A DNA stretch of 64,000 nucleotides. Source: Labrenzia sp. 011 (GTDB taxonomy: Bacteria > Pseudomonadota > Alphaproteobacteria > Rhizobiales > Stappiaceae). Position 1 is the stretch's first letter. Each line of letters starts with the position of its first letter. This document shows, piece by piece, positions 25,453 through 35,208 of the stretch. The stretch covers positions 144,765 through 208,764 of the forward strand of contig NZ_QCYM01000006.1 of assembly GCF_003075075.1 (NCBI RefSeq), written 5' to 3'. Below the pieces are notes generated by a model. That model ran no database searches and was not told where the DNA came from. It was given only the letters and a program-made list of their open reading frames with translations. The translations under genes were made by a program, and so were the position numbers.

Positions 25453-26187
25453 TTGCACGCATCTGAAGAGAGCCCCTTTACCCGAAAGCTCGCCGCATTT
25501 GTCGCTCTTTCAAAGGATGAACTCTCGGTGCTGGAGCGTTTACACCAGCGGCGCACCTCCTTCGCGGTCGGGAGTGATCTTGTGCACCAGGGCCAGTCTG
25601 AGCAGACCGCATATATCCTGTCGGCGGGCTGGGTATGCTCCTACAAGATCCAGCGAGATGGGACGCGGCAGATCGTTGATTTTCAGATCCCGGGGGACTT
25701 TCTCGGCTTGCGTAGCGTTTTGCTTCGAACGTCAGACCACAGTTTCGAACCGATCACGGATATTCAGGCGGCCGAGGTTTCCGCGAGCGATCTTCTTGAG
25801 GCCTTCGCGCAGACACCCCGGCTGGCAACGGCGATTTTGTGGGCGGCGTCGCGAGACGAGGCAATGGTGGTCGAGCATCTGGTGGGGCTCGGGCGCCGGC
25901 CTGCCGATGCGCGCATGGCGCATTTCCTGCTCGAGCTCGGCGCGCGGCTCATGCTGGTCGGGATGGCAGACAAGTCGGGATACGACTGTCCGCTCACGCA
26001 GTATCATCTCGCCGATGCCCTCGGCCTCAGCGCAGTGCATGTGAACAGGGTGCTGCGGCTCTTGCGGGAGGACGGGCTGGTCACGTTTCGCAACGGGCGG
26101 GTGATATTCGACGACTATCAGCGGCTGATCGATTTCGCGGAGTTCGATCCGGCATATCTGGATCAGGCCGGTCCCTTGCTGTTGTGA
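25453..26187 (+). CDS. Crp/Fnr family transcriptional regulator
   Basis: 244 residues: an N-terminal cyclic-nucleotide-type sensor domain (VGSDLVHQGQ...ILSAGW...IPGDFLGL) and a C-terminal winged HTH, with LTQYHLADALGLSAVHVNRVLRLLR as the recognition region. The N-terminus lacks the cysteine cluster of true FNR, so an iron-sulfur oxygen sensor is unlikely. Start TTG 25453 has GGGAG six bases upstream. A longer frame from TTG 25366 would begin inside the candidate promoter. Targets are unknown. Confidence 0.85.
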   Translation: MHASEESPFTRKLAAFVALSKDELSVLERLHQRRTSFAVGSDLVHQGQSEQTAYILSAGWVCSYKIQRDGTRQIVDFQIPGDFLGLRSVLLRTSDHSFEPITDIQAAEVSASDLLEAFAQTPRLATAILWAASRDEAMVVEHLVGLGRRPADARMAHFLLELGARLMLVGMADKSGYDCPLTQYHLADALGLSAVHVNRVLRLLREDGLVTFRNGRVIFDDYQRLIDFAEFDPAYLDQAGPLLL

Positions 26188-26469
26188 TCCGGATTGCCGG
26201 GAACACGCCCTTTCGGCAGGTGTCTGTAAAATACACCTTGTACGAGCTAACACCGATCAGCACGTGGCGGGACATCCTTGCAATATGATGAGCGTTGTCA
26301 GCTTGCGCCGAGGCGGTATTCCAGGAGGCCATCCGGCCGGCGCCGGACCGGCGGGCCTGCGACTGGAACCGAATGACGGTTCGGGCGTTGATCCATTTTA
26401 ACAAGTCCGAGCATCTTGTCCGCGTTCAACCGAAGGCGAGGGTGCCTCGCCTGCAAGGGGAACGAATAT

Positions 26470-27276
26470 ATGAGAATAAGCCTGGGCTGCCGTCTTAGTT
26501 ATCAGTTTCCGCAGGCGACGCCGATAATCGCGATGCTTAACGTGCATTATTCGCGTTTCGGCGATCTCGAGCGTCCGGACTATCTGACGACCTCCCCCAG
26601 CGTGCCGCTGGAAAGTTATCGTGACGGCTTCGGGAACTGGTGCACGCGGCTGGTCGCGCCCCCGGGCGCCTTCACGCTGACCACCGACGGCATAATCCGT
26701 GACCTCGGACAACCGGATCCGACATCACCCGGCGCCAGTCAGCACGCCGTCCAGGACCTGCCCTTCGAGACACTCGTCTATCTGCTGGGAAGCCGCTATT
26801 GCGACACGGACCTTCTGTCCGACGAAGCCTGGCGGCTGTTCGAGCGCACGCCGCTGGGCTGGGCGCGGGTGCAGGCCATCTGCGACTACGTTCACCAGCA
26901 TGTCACCTTCGGGTACGAACATGCGCGGGCCACCCGCACGGCCTCGCAGACGCTGGCCGAAGGGCGCGGGGTCTGCCGCGACTTCACCCATCTGGCGATC
27001 AGCTTCTGCCGTTGCATGAACATTCCGGCACGCTATTGCACCGGTTACCTCAGCGATATCGGCGAACCGCTACCGCATCCTCCCGGCGATTTTGCTGCCT
27101 GGATGGAAGTCTATCTCGATGGCCAATGGTGGATGTTCGATCCGCGTAACAACGTCCCCCGGTATGCAAGGGTCCTCATCGCTCACGGCCGCGACGCGTC
27201 GGATGTCCCCCTCACCCAGACTTTCGGGAACAATACCCTGACGGAATTCAAGGTCTGGACGGAAGAGGCCGTGTAG
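26470..27276 (+). CDS. Transglutaminase-like family protein
   Basis: 268 residues. The N-terminal beta domain (YQFPQATPIIAMLNVHYSR) is followed by the transglutaminase core. The presumed nucleophile Cys169 is in GVCRDF and the Asp in FDPRN. The usual catalytic His of the HAW motif is Ala209 here (DFAAWMEVY). AGGGGA precedes ATG 26470. It could be a peptidase, a cross-linking enzyme or a non-catalytic relative. It lies downstream of, and on the same strand as, the Crp/Fnr gene, with 282 bases between them. Confidence 0.85.
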   Translation: MRISLGCRLSYQFPQATPIIAMLNVHYSRFGDLERPDYLTTSPSVPLESYRDGFGNWCTRLVAPPGAFTLTTDGIIRDLGQPDPTSPGASQHAVQDLPFETLVYLLGSRYCDTDLLSDEAWRLFERTPLGWARVQAICDYVHQHVTFGYEHARATRTASQTLAEGRGVCRDFTHLAISFCRCMNIPARYCTGYLSDIGEPLPHPPGDFAAWMEVYLDGQWWMFDPRNNVPRYARVLIAHGRDASDVPLTQTFGNNTLTEFKVWTEEAV

Positions 27277-27596
27277 GTCCGGCCCGATCTTCGTTCAGCC
27301 GCTATGACAATGATGGTCTCTTCGGTATCTGCCGAAGTCGATCGCGACACTCACGCCTGAGCCGTCGCATGGAGGCTCACGGGGCCCGGTGGCCGGCGTC
27401 TTCCGGGCGATGCAAGAGACTGTCCGGTCCACATGTCTCCCGGAAAGATTTCGACGGAGGCTAACGTCGATCAGGGCGAGACCGCCACGCATTCAATACG
27501 TTGATTGAAATCTTCATGTGTCGCGATGCGTTCGTTGGCATGTGTTCGATAAAGAAATTCAGGAACAGATCTACAACAAATTGGTGGAGCCCGGCG
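27277..27596. other. Intergenic region after the transglutaminase-like gene
   Basis: 320 bases. I see no supported gene; short frames here (such as 27518-27700) are out of frame with the real gene that follows. An inverted repeat TTCAAT-N6-ATTGAA lies at 27492-27509. No terminator with a T-tract was found. Confidence 0.5.
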
Positions 27597-27911
27597 ATGA
27601 ACACACGATCATCAAGATCGATAGTGACTTTTTTTCGCCCGTTCACGCTGGTTGGCAATCCAGACGTGATTCCACCCGGCGACTACGAGGTTCTTATTGA
27701 AGAAGAACGTCTCGATGGCCGGGGTTTCCTCGCTTACCGCAAGACGGCGACCTACGTGTTCGTTGCCGGCAAGGGCCGCAACGCCGGCAAGATGGAAAAA
27801 CTCGAATTTTCCGGGATCGACCTGGAGACAATGCTCGGCCAGAACCGGGAAACACCCGAAAATACCCCAACAGGCGATGCGGCGCTTTCTCCGCAGGAGG
27901 ACTTGAAATGA
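27597..27911 (+). CDS. Small conserved hypothetical protein
   Basis: 104 residues with a beta-rich core: RPFTLVGNPDVIPPGDYEV and FLAYRKTATYVFV, followed by a polar tail. Similar small proteins occur in Alphaproteobacteria, without known function. ATG 27597 has GGTGGAG upstream. Its stop overlaps the start of the next gene (ATGA), so the two are translationally coupled. Confidence 0.65.
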   Translation: MNTRSSRSIVTFFRPFTLVGNPDVIPPGDYEVLIEEERLDGRGFLAYRKTATYVFVAGKGRNAGKMEKLEFSGIDLETMLGQNRETPENTPTGDAALSPQEDLK

Positions 27912-28261
27912 CTGCTCCCGAATGGTTGAAACCTGCGTTCCTTGGTGCTGGTGTTGGCGCGATAGCTCTGGCCATCCTCGGCTTTTCCTGGGGTGGCTGG
28001 GTCACCGGGGCAAGCGCGAGCAAAATGGCGGCCACGATGTCGGAAGACAGCGTCGTGGCGGCCTTGGTGCCCGTTTGTGTCGACATTTCCCGTGCCGACG
28101 CGGACCGTGTCACCAAGCTGGCCGTCATCCGCGAAGCCTCCACCTACAAGCGCCGTGACGCGCTCATGGAAGCAGGCTGGGCGACGGTGCCGGGTGCGGA
28201 AGCTCCCAGCCGGGATCTGGCAAAGGCCTGCCTGACGGCGCTCGAACTCGACAAGTCCTAA
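27908..28261 (+). CDS. Small membrane-anchored hypothetical protein
   Basis: 117 residues with one N-terminal membrane helix (about residues 9-35, rich in Gly and Ala), followed by a soluble domain. The soluble part contains two cysteines in the pattern VPVCVDISRADADR and LAKACLTAL. The start overlaps the stop of the previous gene. Not recognised functionally. The next gene (hflK) begins 172 bases later. Confidence 0.65.
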   Translation: MTAPEWLKPAFLGAGVGAIALAILGFSWGGWVTGASASKMAATMSEDSVVAALVPVCVDISRADADRVTKLAVIREASTYKRRDALMEAGWATVPGAEAPSRDLAKACLTALELDKS

Positions 28262-28433
28262 ACGGGACCCTGCTGAACGGCCGCGAACCCGCGGTCGGCG
28301 GCGCATGGGCCAAAATCCGGTCCGGCGGCAAACGGGCACGCCGGACCCCGGAGCGCGGAGAACGTGGACAGGAAGGTGCCGAAGAGTGCCATCCAACGTC
28401 TCGCATTCCCTCACAACAGCAGGAAGACACCTC

Positions 28434-29501
28434 TTGGCTTCACAGCACTCCGGATCGCAAAACCAGGGACCCTGGAACAACACTCCCCCTCGGGCGCCGC
28501 CCGAACTCGAAGCTCTTTTCCGGCAGGGCCGGCAGCTGTTCGGTGGCATGGGGTCGGGAGGTCCGCCGTCCTTCAAGGGACTTTTGATAGTCGGCGCGAT
28601 CGGCCTTGTCGCGATTGGCGCATGGTCCTCCTATTACACCGTCCCGAGCGACTCGGTGGCGGTTGTCCAGCGTTTCGGCAAATATATCTCCGAAGTTCCG
28701 CCGGGCCTGCATTTCAAGTTTCCGCTGGGTATCGATGTTGCGACCATCGTTCCGGTGAAGCGCCAGCTCAAGCAGGAGTTCGGCTTCTCGACACCCGGCG
28801 CGGTGGATCTCTACCAAAGCCCGTCGGACGGCCGCCGCGAGACGGAAATGGTCACCGGCGACCTGAACGCCGCCCTTGTGGAATGGGTGGTGCAGTACCG
28901 GATTTCCGAGCCCCTGAAATTTCTGTTCGAAGTGCGCGAACCGGGCGCAACGCTCCGATATGTCTCGGAATCCGTGATGCGCGAAGTGGTTGGTGACCGG
29001 ACAGTCGATGAAGTCATCACGATCGGACGGCAGGAAATCGAGACTGAAGCGCTTCTGAAGATGCAAACCCTGACGACAAAATACGCCATGGGCATCAGCA
29101 TCGATCAGGTGCAGCTGAAAAACATCAATCCTCCCGAACCTGTCCAGGCCTCCTTCAATGAGGTCAATCAGGCCCAGCAGGAAAAGGAGCGTCTGATCAA
29201 CGAGGCGCGGCGGGAATACAACAAGGTCATTCCGCTGGCCGAGGGCGAGAAGGACCAGCGCATACGCGAAGCTGACGGCTACCGGCTGAAGCGCATCAAT
29301 GAAGCCGAGGGCGATGCCGCGCGGTTCACCTCGCTTCTGGAGGAATACGTGAAGGCGCCTGCGGTCACGAAACGTCGGATCTACATCGAGACGCTTCAGG
29401 ATGTGCTGCCCTCGATCCAGTCGAAGATCATCGTCGACGGATCGACCGGAAGCATCCTGCCTCTTCTCAATCTCGACCGTAAGCAGGGGGACCGGCCATG
29501 A
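28434..29501 (+). CDS. hflK: FtsH protease activity modulator HflK
   Basis: SPFH-domain membrane protein that, with HflC, caps the FtsH protease. 355 residues from TTG 28434, which has AGGAAG about 8 bases upstream. The Gly/Pro-rich N-terminus is short. One membrane helix is near residues 43-65, then the SPFH/band 7 domain (PSDSVAVVQRFGKYI) and a coiled-coil tail. A longer in-frame reading to 28305 is possible. Stop overlaps hflC (ATGA). Confidence 0.95.
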   Translation: MASQHSGSQNQGPWNNTPPRAPPELEALFRQGRQLFGGMGSGGPPSFKGLLIVGAIGLVAIGAWSSYYTVPSDSVAVVQRFGKYISEVPPGLHFKFPLGIDVATIVPVKRQLKQEFGFSTPGAVDLYQSPSDGRRETEMVTGDLNAALVEWVVQYRISEPLKFLFEVREPGATLRYVSESVMREVVGDRTVDEVITIGRQEIETEALLKMQTLTTKYAMGISIDQVQLKNINPPEPVQASFNEVNQAQQEKERLINEARREYNKVIPLAEGEKDQRIREADGYRLKRINEAEGDAARFTSLLEEYVKAPAVTKRRIYIETLQDVLPSIQSKIIVDGSTGSILPLLNLDRKQGDRP

Positions 29502-30532
29502 AATTCGTCTGGGGAATTCTCGCCGTCGTCGTTGCCGCCGTCGCGGTGACGGCTTTTGCCGCCTCCTACACGATCAGCGAGGTCGAGCAGGCCATCATCA
29601 CCCAGTTCGGCAAACCCGTCGGCGAGCCGGTCACGACGGCCGGTCTCAAGCTGAAGCTGCCGTTCGTCCAGGTCGTCAACCGGATCGATCGTCGGGTTCT
29701 GGAGTGGGACGGCAATCCGTCCGACATGCCCACCAAGGACAAGCTGTATATTTCCGTCGATCTGTTCGCGCGCTGGAAGATAACCGATCCGTTGCAATAC
29801 TTCCTGCGTCTGCGTGACGAACGCAGCGCCCAGTCGCGCCTCGATGACATTCTGGGCAGCGAAACACGAAATGCCGTTGCCAAGCACGAACTGATCGAGA
29901 TCATACGCACGACCAGGGGGCGCACCCCGTTGAGGGATCCGCTTCTGACCGATGACGAGCTCGCGCAGGACATCGGCCTGCTGCTTCCGATCCAGAAGGG
30001 ACGGGCCCTTGTCGAGCGGGAAATCTTCGAATCCGCCGCGGAAAAGGTGCGCGTCTTCGGGATTTCCCTTCTCGATATCCGCTTCAAGCGGATCAATTAC
30101 AACGAAAGTGTACGGCCGAAGATCTACGACCGGATGGTTTCCGAGCGGCGCCAGATCGCCGAACGCTTCCTGTCCGAGGGCAATGGCGAAGCGGCGCGTA
30201 TTCGCGGCAACAGGGTGCGGGATCTGAACAAGGTGCAATCCGAAGCCTATCGGGCCGTCGAGGAAATCCGGGGCTTGGCCGATGCCTCGGCTGCGGATAT
30301 CTATGCACGTGCCTACAACACCGATCCCCAGGCGGCCGAGTTCTACGAATTCACGCGAACCATGCAGGCCTACAAGGACATGATTTCCGGGGGTACGACG
30401 CTCGTGCTGTCAACGGAAAGCGATCTGTTCAAGTTCCTGAAGGGCGTGGGGCCGGGTGTATCCGGCGCCGCCGGGCAGCAACCCGCTTCAGCACCGGCAG
30501 TTCCGGACAGCGCCGGGCCGTCCACGGACTGA
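29498..30532 (+). CDS. hflC: FtsH protease activity modulator HflC
   Basis: 344-residue partner of HflK: N-terminal signal anchor (residues 4-22) and band 7 domain beginning SEVEQAIITQFGKPVG. The coiled-coil segment (about 195-240) contains GEAARIRG and NKVQSEAYR, typical of HflC. A Pro/Ala-rich C-terminal tail follows residue 310. It overlaps hflK by 4 bases. A hairpin follows 8 bases after the stop. Confidence 0.95.
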   Translation: MKFVWGILAVVVAAVAVTAFAASYTISEVEQAIITQFGKPVGEPVTTAGLKLKLPFVQVVNRIDRRVLEWDGNPSDMPTKDKLYISVDLFARWKITDPLQYFLRLRDERSAQSRLDDILGSETRNAVAKHELIEIIRTTRGRTPLRDPLLTDDELAQDIGLLLPIQKGRALVEREIFESAAEKVRVFGISLLDIRFKRINYNESVRPKIYDRMVSERRQIAERFLSEGNGEAARIRGNRVRDLNKVQSEAYRAVEEIRGLADASAADIYARAYNTDPQAAEFYEFTRTMQAYKDMISGGTTLVLSTESDLFKFLKGVGPGVSGAAGQQPASAPAVPDSAGPSTD

Positions 30533-30539
30533 TGCGAAC

Positions 30540-30567
30540 GGCAGTTGACGGGAATCCGCCGACTGCC
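30540..30567. terminator. Hairpin between hflC and ATP-grasp gene
   Basis: Arms GGCAGTTG / CGACTGCC (one G-T pair) with an inner CGG-GAAT-CCG stem, between two convergent genes. There is no T-tract, so it may be a weak terminator for either strand. Confidence 0.5.
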
Positions 30568-30631
30568 ACTCGTGCAGCCTGAAGACAGTCCCGTCCCGTG
30601 GTGCCGGGCCTGCCCGCCCTCTCCCCAACCT

Positions 30632-31606
30632 TCACGCAACAAAAATTGCCGCGAAAAGCGCCGTATGGATCGTTTCGACCAGAGCGGCTTCTTCCTTGCC
30701 CTGCCGGAAAAGATTGGCGAGGCCGGGGGCGGCATTGACTTCCAGAACGACCGGAACCGCGTCCGGGCGGCTTTCGTGCGGCAGGATCAAGTCCACGGCG
30801 GCATAGCGCAGGCCCAGGCTTGCGGCCGCGCGCCGGGCGATGGTGGCGTGAGCGGGTGTGAGATCCGGGGTGACGATCCGGGCGGTGCCGCCGGCGGAGA
30901 GATTCGCGACCGGCAGCAGGGTGACTGTTTCCCGCGGCGCAAGGACCGTTTCAAGCGATTTTCCCATTTGCGACAACTCGAATTCGAGCCGTTCATCGGC
31001 GGGATTGAGGCGCGGATGCATGCCGACAAGTTCGGCGAGGCTCCTGCGGCCGTCGCCTGTCACCTGCGGTGGATGCCTTTCGATGGCAGCGAGGATTTCG
31101 CCGTCCAGAACGATCACCCGCAGCTCGACGCCGGCAATTTCCTCCTGCACGAGAATCCGGTCGTGCTTCCTCGCCAGAAGGCACAGGGCATTGCTGAGCG
31201 CGACACGGGTGTCGACCCGCATCACGTCCGTGCCTTCCCGCCCCGTATTCGGCTTGACGAACAGCGGGAAGCCGGTTTCTCCGATGAATTCCCGGACCGC
31301 ATCCGGAAGGCGGTTGTCATCGTGGATTTCGGTGCCCAACAGGAAATGGCCTGCGGGGACGGGAAGGCCGGCCTGCTTCAGGAAAAAGGCCGTATAGGCC
31401 TTGTCATTGGCGATTTCCGCCGCCCCGTAGCTGTTGAGATCGAAGCAGGTTCCCTTGAAGAACCAGCGTTTTCCGGCGGGACCTTCGACAAGGCCCGCAT
31501 GGCCGTGCGGGTCGGCGGGCGTCAGCCGCAGTCCGCTGCGTTCGCAATAGGCTTCCAGCAACCGGAAGACCAGCGAGCGGCTCTGGGCTGGGGGCGTCTC
31601 GGTCAT
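30632..31606 (-). CDS. ATP-grasp domain protein (cyanophycin synthetase/RimK-like)
   Basis: 324 residues, a stand-alone ATP-grasp ligase. Clear motifs: LVQEEIAGVELRVIVLDG (ATP binding and grasp), FPLFVKPNTGREGTDV and EVNAAPGL with the C-terminal metal-binding Asn. The pattern recalls the ligase domain of cyanophycin synthetase and glutathione-synthesis enzymes. No partner domain or neighbouring peptide gene indicates the substrate. ATG 31606 has no strong ribosome site. It follows lolA by 112 bases on the same strand. Confidence 0.85.
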   Translation of the reverse strand: MTETPPAQSRSLVFRLLEAYCERSGLRLTPADPHGHAGLVEGPAGKRWFFKGTCFDLNSYGAAEIANDKAYTAFFLKQAGLPVPAGHFLLGTEIHDDNRLPDAVREFIGETGFPLFVKPNTGREGTDVMRVDTRVALSNALCLLARKHDRILVQEEIAGVELRVIVLDGEILAAIERHPPQVTGDGRRSLAELVGMHPRLNPADERLEFELSQMGKSLETVLAPRETVTLLPVANLSAGGTARIVTPDLTPAHATIARRAAASLGLRYAAVDLILPHESRPDAVPVVLEVNAAPGLANLFRQGKEEAALVETIHTALFAAIFVA

Positions 31607-31718
31607 GCTGCGGATGATCCTGCAGGGCGGGTTGCCGTCCGGGGGGCCGGGAGGCGGTTCCTCGCCCGGTATCGGCGGTCCATCCCGGGCCGTTCGTTGA
31701 CGATGCCGGAGCGGCCCG

Positions 31719-32366
31719 TCAGTTCTTGTTCTGGCGGGCGTTGGACAGATAGTCGATCTTGAACAGGTCCGGATTGGTCGGGCCGTTGGAGACGACATTG
31801 TAGACCGCGACGGATGTATCGTAGCCCTGCTGGTCCGTGACCGTCCATTGTTTCAGGGCATAGTCCTTGGCATCGAAAATCAGCGTCAGCGTGCCGGAAT
31901 TGAATTTGGTCTTGTCGAGGATCGTGATGGTGACGAGGTCTTCTTCGACAAGAACGTTGGTCACATTCGTGTCTTTCTGAAGATTGATGTCGTCGGACAG
32001 CAGGAAGCGCAGCGGCGTCTGGCCCAGCGGCCAGATGTCCTGGGTGTTCAGCTTGCGATCGCGCACGGAAACGGATTTTCCGTCCGCCACGATGTCGAGG
32101 ACCGACGGCTTGTTGTAGTAGAAACGCACCTTGCCCGGGCGCGCCATGTAGAATTTTCCGTCCGACTGGCTGCCGTCCGGGCCGAACTGGATGAAGTCGC
32201 CATGCATGGTCTTCACGGAATTGAAATAGGCGTTCAGATCCTGAAGGGTTTCCTGTTCCTCGGCCGTCATGGCCTGCGCCGCCGCCAGCGCCGTCACTGA
32301 CAGGATTGCGGCCAGCGCCGTCCGCAGGAGGGGCCTGGTCAGGCGGAGAGCGAAGCGTTTCAGCAT
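31719..32366 (-). CDS. lolA: Outer-membrane lipoprotein carrier protein LolA
   Basis: 215 residues with a signal peptide (about residues 1-32, cut after AQA). The mature protein is a LolA-like beta fold: LNAYFNSVKTMHGDF at the start, GKFYMARPGKVRFYY in the core. LolA ferries lipoproteins from the inner to the outer membrane. ATG 32366 has AGGA about 9 bases upstream. It lies 82 bases after ftsK and on the same strand. Confidence 0.9.
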   Translation of the reverse strand: MLKRFALRLTRPLLRTALAAILSVTALAAAQAMTAEEQETLQDLNAYFNSVKTMHGDFIQFGPDGSQSDGKFYMARPGKVRFYYNKPSVLDIVADGKSVSVRDRKLNTQDIWPLGQTPLRFLLSDDINLQKDTNVTNVLVEEDLVTITILDKTKFNSGTLTLIFDAKDYALKQWTVTDQQGYDTSVAVYNVVSNGPTNPDLFKIDYLSNARQNKN

Positions 32367-32448
32367 GAGACAGTTTCCTAAGTCGTTGGCGGCGCGAAGC
32401 ATTGCCCTAGCTAATCATCTTCTGTGGCAAAGCTTTGGCAGATTTTGC

Positions 32449-35208
32449 CTAAAAGTCTTCCTCGACGCCGTTTTGCACCAGAATTTCACGCTTTCCCGCA
32501 TGGTTGGCGGCACTGATCAGACCTTCCTGCTCCATGCGCTCGATCAAGGAGGCGGCGCGGTTGTAGCCGATCGACAGACGCCGCTGGATATAGGAGGTCG
32601 AGGCCTTCTTGTCCCGGAGCACGATCGCGACTGCCTTGTCGTAAAGATCGTTGCCCTCGTCACCACCGGAAGAACCGCCGCCGTCATAGGGGCTGTCTCC
32701 GCCGTCGTCCTCTTCCGTGACGGCTTCCAGATATTGCGGCGTGCCCTGAACCTTCAGGTGGCTGACGATGTCCTCGACCTCGTCGTCGGCGACGAACGGG
32801 CCGTGCACGCGCTGGATGCGGCCACCGCCGGCCATGAAGAGCATGTCGCCCATGCCCAGAAGCTGTTCGGCGCCCATTTCGCCCAGGATGGTGCGGCTGT
32901 CGATCTTCGACGTCACCTGGAAGGAGATCCGGGTCGGGAAGTTCGCCTTGATGGTACCGGTGATGACGTCCACGGACGGACGCTGGGTTGCCATGATCAG
33001 GTGGATGCCGGCTGCACGGGCCATCTGGGCGAGCCGCTGGATCGCGCCCTCGATGTCCTTGCCGGCGACCATCATCAGGTCGGCCATTTCGTCGACGACG
33101 ACAACGATATAGGGCATTGCCTCGAGCGGCAGGTCCTCGTCCTCGTAGATCGGCTGACCGGTATCGCGATCGAATCCGGTCTGGACGGTGCGGGTAAAGC
33201 TCTCGCCCTTTTCCAGCGCCTGCTTGATGCGGGTGTTGTAGCCGTCGATGTTGCGGACGCCCATCTTGGACATCTTGCGATAGCGGTCTTCCATCTCGCG
33301 GACGGTCCATTTGAGGGCGACAACCGCCTTCTTCGGATCGGTGACAACCGGCGTCAGCAGGTGCGGGATGCCGTCATAGATGGACAGTTCGAGCATCTTC
33401 GGGTCGATCATGATCATCTTGCACTGCTCCGGCGTCAGCCGGTAGAGCAGGGACAGGATCATGGTGTTGATCGAGACGGACTTGCCCGAACCGGTGGTCC
33501 CGGCGACCAACAGGTGCGGCATGCGCGCCAGATCGGCGACGACGCTTTCGCCGTTGATCGTCTTGCCCAGGGCCAGCGCCAGTTTCGACTTGGATTTCTC
33601 GAAGTCCTGGGCGGCCAGAAGCTCGCGCAGGTAGACTGTCTCGCGGCGGGCGTTCGGCAGTTCGATGCCGATGGCGTTCTTGCCGGGGATGACGGCCACG
33701 CGGGCGGAAATCGCACTCATGGAGCGGGCGATGTCGTCCGCCAGGCCAATGACGCGGGAAGACTTGATGCCCGGTGCGGGTTCCAGTTCGTACAGGGTGA
33801 CGACCGGACCCGGGCGCACCTCGATGATTTCGCCGCGCACGCCGAAATCCTCCAGGACACCTTCCAGGATGCGCGCATTCTGCTCCAGCGCGTCCGCGGA
33901 CAGTCCGGGCACCTTGCCGGTTGTCTTGGGTTCGGAGAGCAGGCGCAGCGGCGGAAGCTCGTATTCCTCCGGCGCACCGAGGAGGGACGGCTGAGCCTCG
34001 TCGATGGCGCGCTTGCTCTGCTTCGGACGCGGCGCGGGCGGAATCACCCGGCCGGCCTGAGGCGCCTGGCCGGAACTCGCCGGTGTGGCCGCGGCCGGTT
34101 CCGGTTCCGGTGAAGCAATGCCCACCGGTACCGCCGGACGGCCGGAAACCGGACCCTTGTCGATCAGAAGCTCGTCCGGCGCGAAGCTGTCGCCTTCGTC
34201 CTCGAATGGTTCGTCGGAATGGATTTCCTCACCGTCGGTATAGCGGCCGCGCTGGTAGAACTCATCCAGTCCGTCATCATCGTCACCGGGGATGAGACGG
34301 CCGGTCAGGGCTTCGCGGAAGGCTTTCAGACGGCTGCCGTGACGGCTGTCGTCCGCTTCATAGTCGCCTTCGTCCTCAGCCTCTTCGTCCCAGACCTCCT
34401 CGTCAGGCGGGGAGGACCGCCTGAGACCCGTCAGGCGGCGGATCTGGGCGACGGACTGGAGTCCCCAATGGGCCATCTGGCCGACAAAGGCGCTCGTCAT
34501 GAGGCTGAGGCGGGATTCGCTCTCGTCGTCTTCGAGGCCGAGATCTTCTTCAAGGGACTTGCCGTGACCCTTCGGCGTTGCGGACGGTTCGACGCGTTCC
34601 GGTGCCCGGCCCGCGGAACCAAGCCAGCCGGCGGCGGCCAGCAGGAAAAGCACGGAGGGCACGCCGAGACCGAGGCCGCCGACGATGGTGGCGGCGCCGC
34701 CGGTCATGTTGGAGGTGATCAGCGCGGGAACCGTATGGACCATGTCTCCGAAAAAGCCGCCGAGGCCCGTGGGCAGCGGCCAGCTTTCGGGAACCGGCAG
34801 GGCTGCCAGTGCACCGGCGGCGAGACCGGAGCCGATGATCCAGTAGAAGAGGCGCTTGCGGCCGATGCCGAGGTCATGGCCGGTGAGCAACCGCCAGCCC
34901 CAAAGGACCAGCGGAATCAGGACAACAGCGGTCGCCAGGCCGATGGTCTGCATCACGATATCGGCGAGGATCGCGCCGGGCGCGCCCAGCGCGTTGCGGA
35001 CCGGTCCGCCCGTCGCATGATTGAGGCTCGGGTCGCTGACTGACCAGGTGGCCAGCGCGGCTGCGAGCATCGCCGCGATGGCGATGATGCCGAGACCGGC
35101 CGCCCCGACGAGATTACGCCGGAGAAAGCGCTTGATCGGGCTTTCGGTGTCCAGAAGGTTTACCGAGGACCGGCGGCCATTTCCTCGCATTGCGCTCGCC
35201 CGTCTCAT
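32449..35208 (-). CDS. ftsK: DNA translocase FtsK
   Basis: 919 residues. N-terminal membrane domain with four helices (about residues 30-200), an acidic and Pro-rich linker, then the RecA-like motor: Walker A TTGSGKS near 571-577 and Walker [12 protein letters not shown] near 697. The C-terminal gamma winged-helix ([19 protein letters not shown]) recognises KOPS sequences. FtsK clears chromosomes from the septum and activates XerCD. GGAGA precedes the ATG; it overlaps the aminotransferase stop by 4 bases. Confidence 0.97.
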   Translation of the reverse strand: MRRASAMRGNGRRSSVNLLDTESPIKRFLRRNLVGAAGLGIIAIAAMLAAALATWSVSDPSLNHATGGPVRNALGAPGAILADIVMQTIGLATAVVLIPLVLWGWRLLTGHDLGIGRKRLFYWIIGSGLAAGALAALPVPESWPLPTGLGGFFGDMVHTVPALITSNMTGGAATIVGGLGLGVPSVLFLLAAAGWLGSAGRAPERVEPSATPKGHGKSLEEDLGLEDDESESRLSLMTSAFVGQMAHWGLQSVAQIRRLTGLRRSSPPDEEVWDEEAEDEGDYEADDSRHGSRLKAFREALTGRLIPGDDDDGLDEFYQRGRYTDGEEIHSDEPFEDEGDSFAPDELLIDKGPVSGRPAVPVGIASPEPEPAAATPASSGQAPQAGRVIPPAPRPKQSKRAIDEAQPSLLGAPEEYELPPLRLLSEPKTTGKVPGLSADALEQNARILEGVLEDFGVRGEIIEVRPGPVVTLYELEPAPGIKSSRVIGLADDIARSMSAISARVAVIPGKNAIGIELPNARRETVYLRELLAAQDFEKSKSKLALALGKTINGESVVADLARMPHLLVAGTTGSGKSVSINTMILSLLYRLTPEQCKMIMIDPKMLELSIYDGIPHLLTPVVTDPKKAVVALKWTVREMEDRYRKMSKMGVRNIDGYNTRIKQALEKGESFTRTVQTGFDRDTGQPIYEDEDLPLEAMPYIVVVVDEMADLMMVAGKDIEGAIQRLAQMARAAGIHLIMATQRPSVDVITGTIKANFPTRISFQVTSKIDSRTILGEMGAEQLLGMGDMLFMAGGGRIQRVHGPFVADDEVEDIVSHLKVQGTPQYLEAVTEEDDGGDSPYDGGGSSGGDEGNDLYDKAVAIVLRDKKASTSYIQRRLSIGYNRAASLIERMEQEGLISAANHAGKREILVQNGVEEDF

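Noticed and set aside
27492..27509. Inverted repeat TTCAAT-N6-ATTGAA as an operator
   Set aside because: Short, single occurrence, no associated promoter; could be chance.
27518..27700. A 60-codon frame with a fairly natural composition before the small hypothetical gene
   Set aside because: It overlaps the 27597 gene in another frame, has no ribosome site, and the 27597 product has the features I recall from homologues.
32269..34113. A 614-codon plus-strand frame opposite ftsK and the lolA 5' end
   Set aside because: Covers two real genes and is an antisense artefact of their codon usage.
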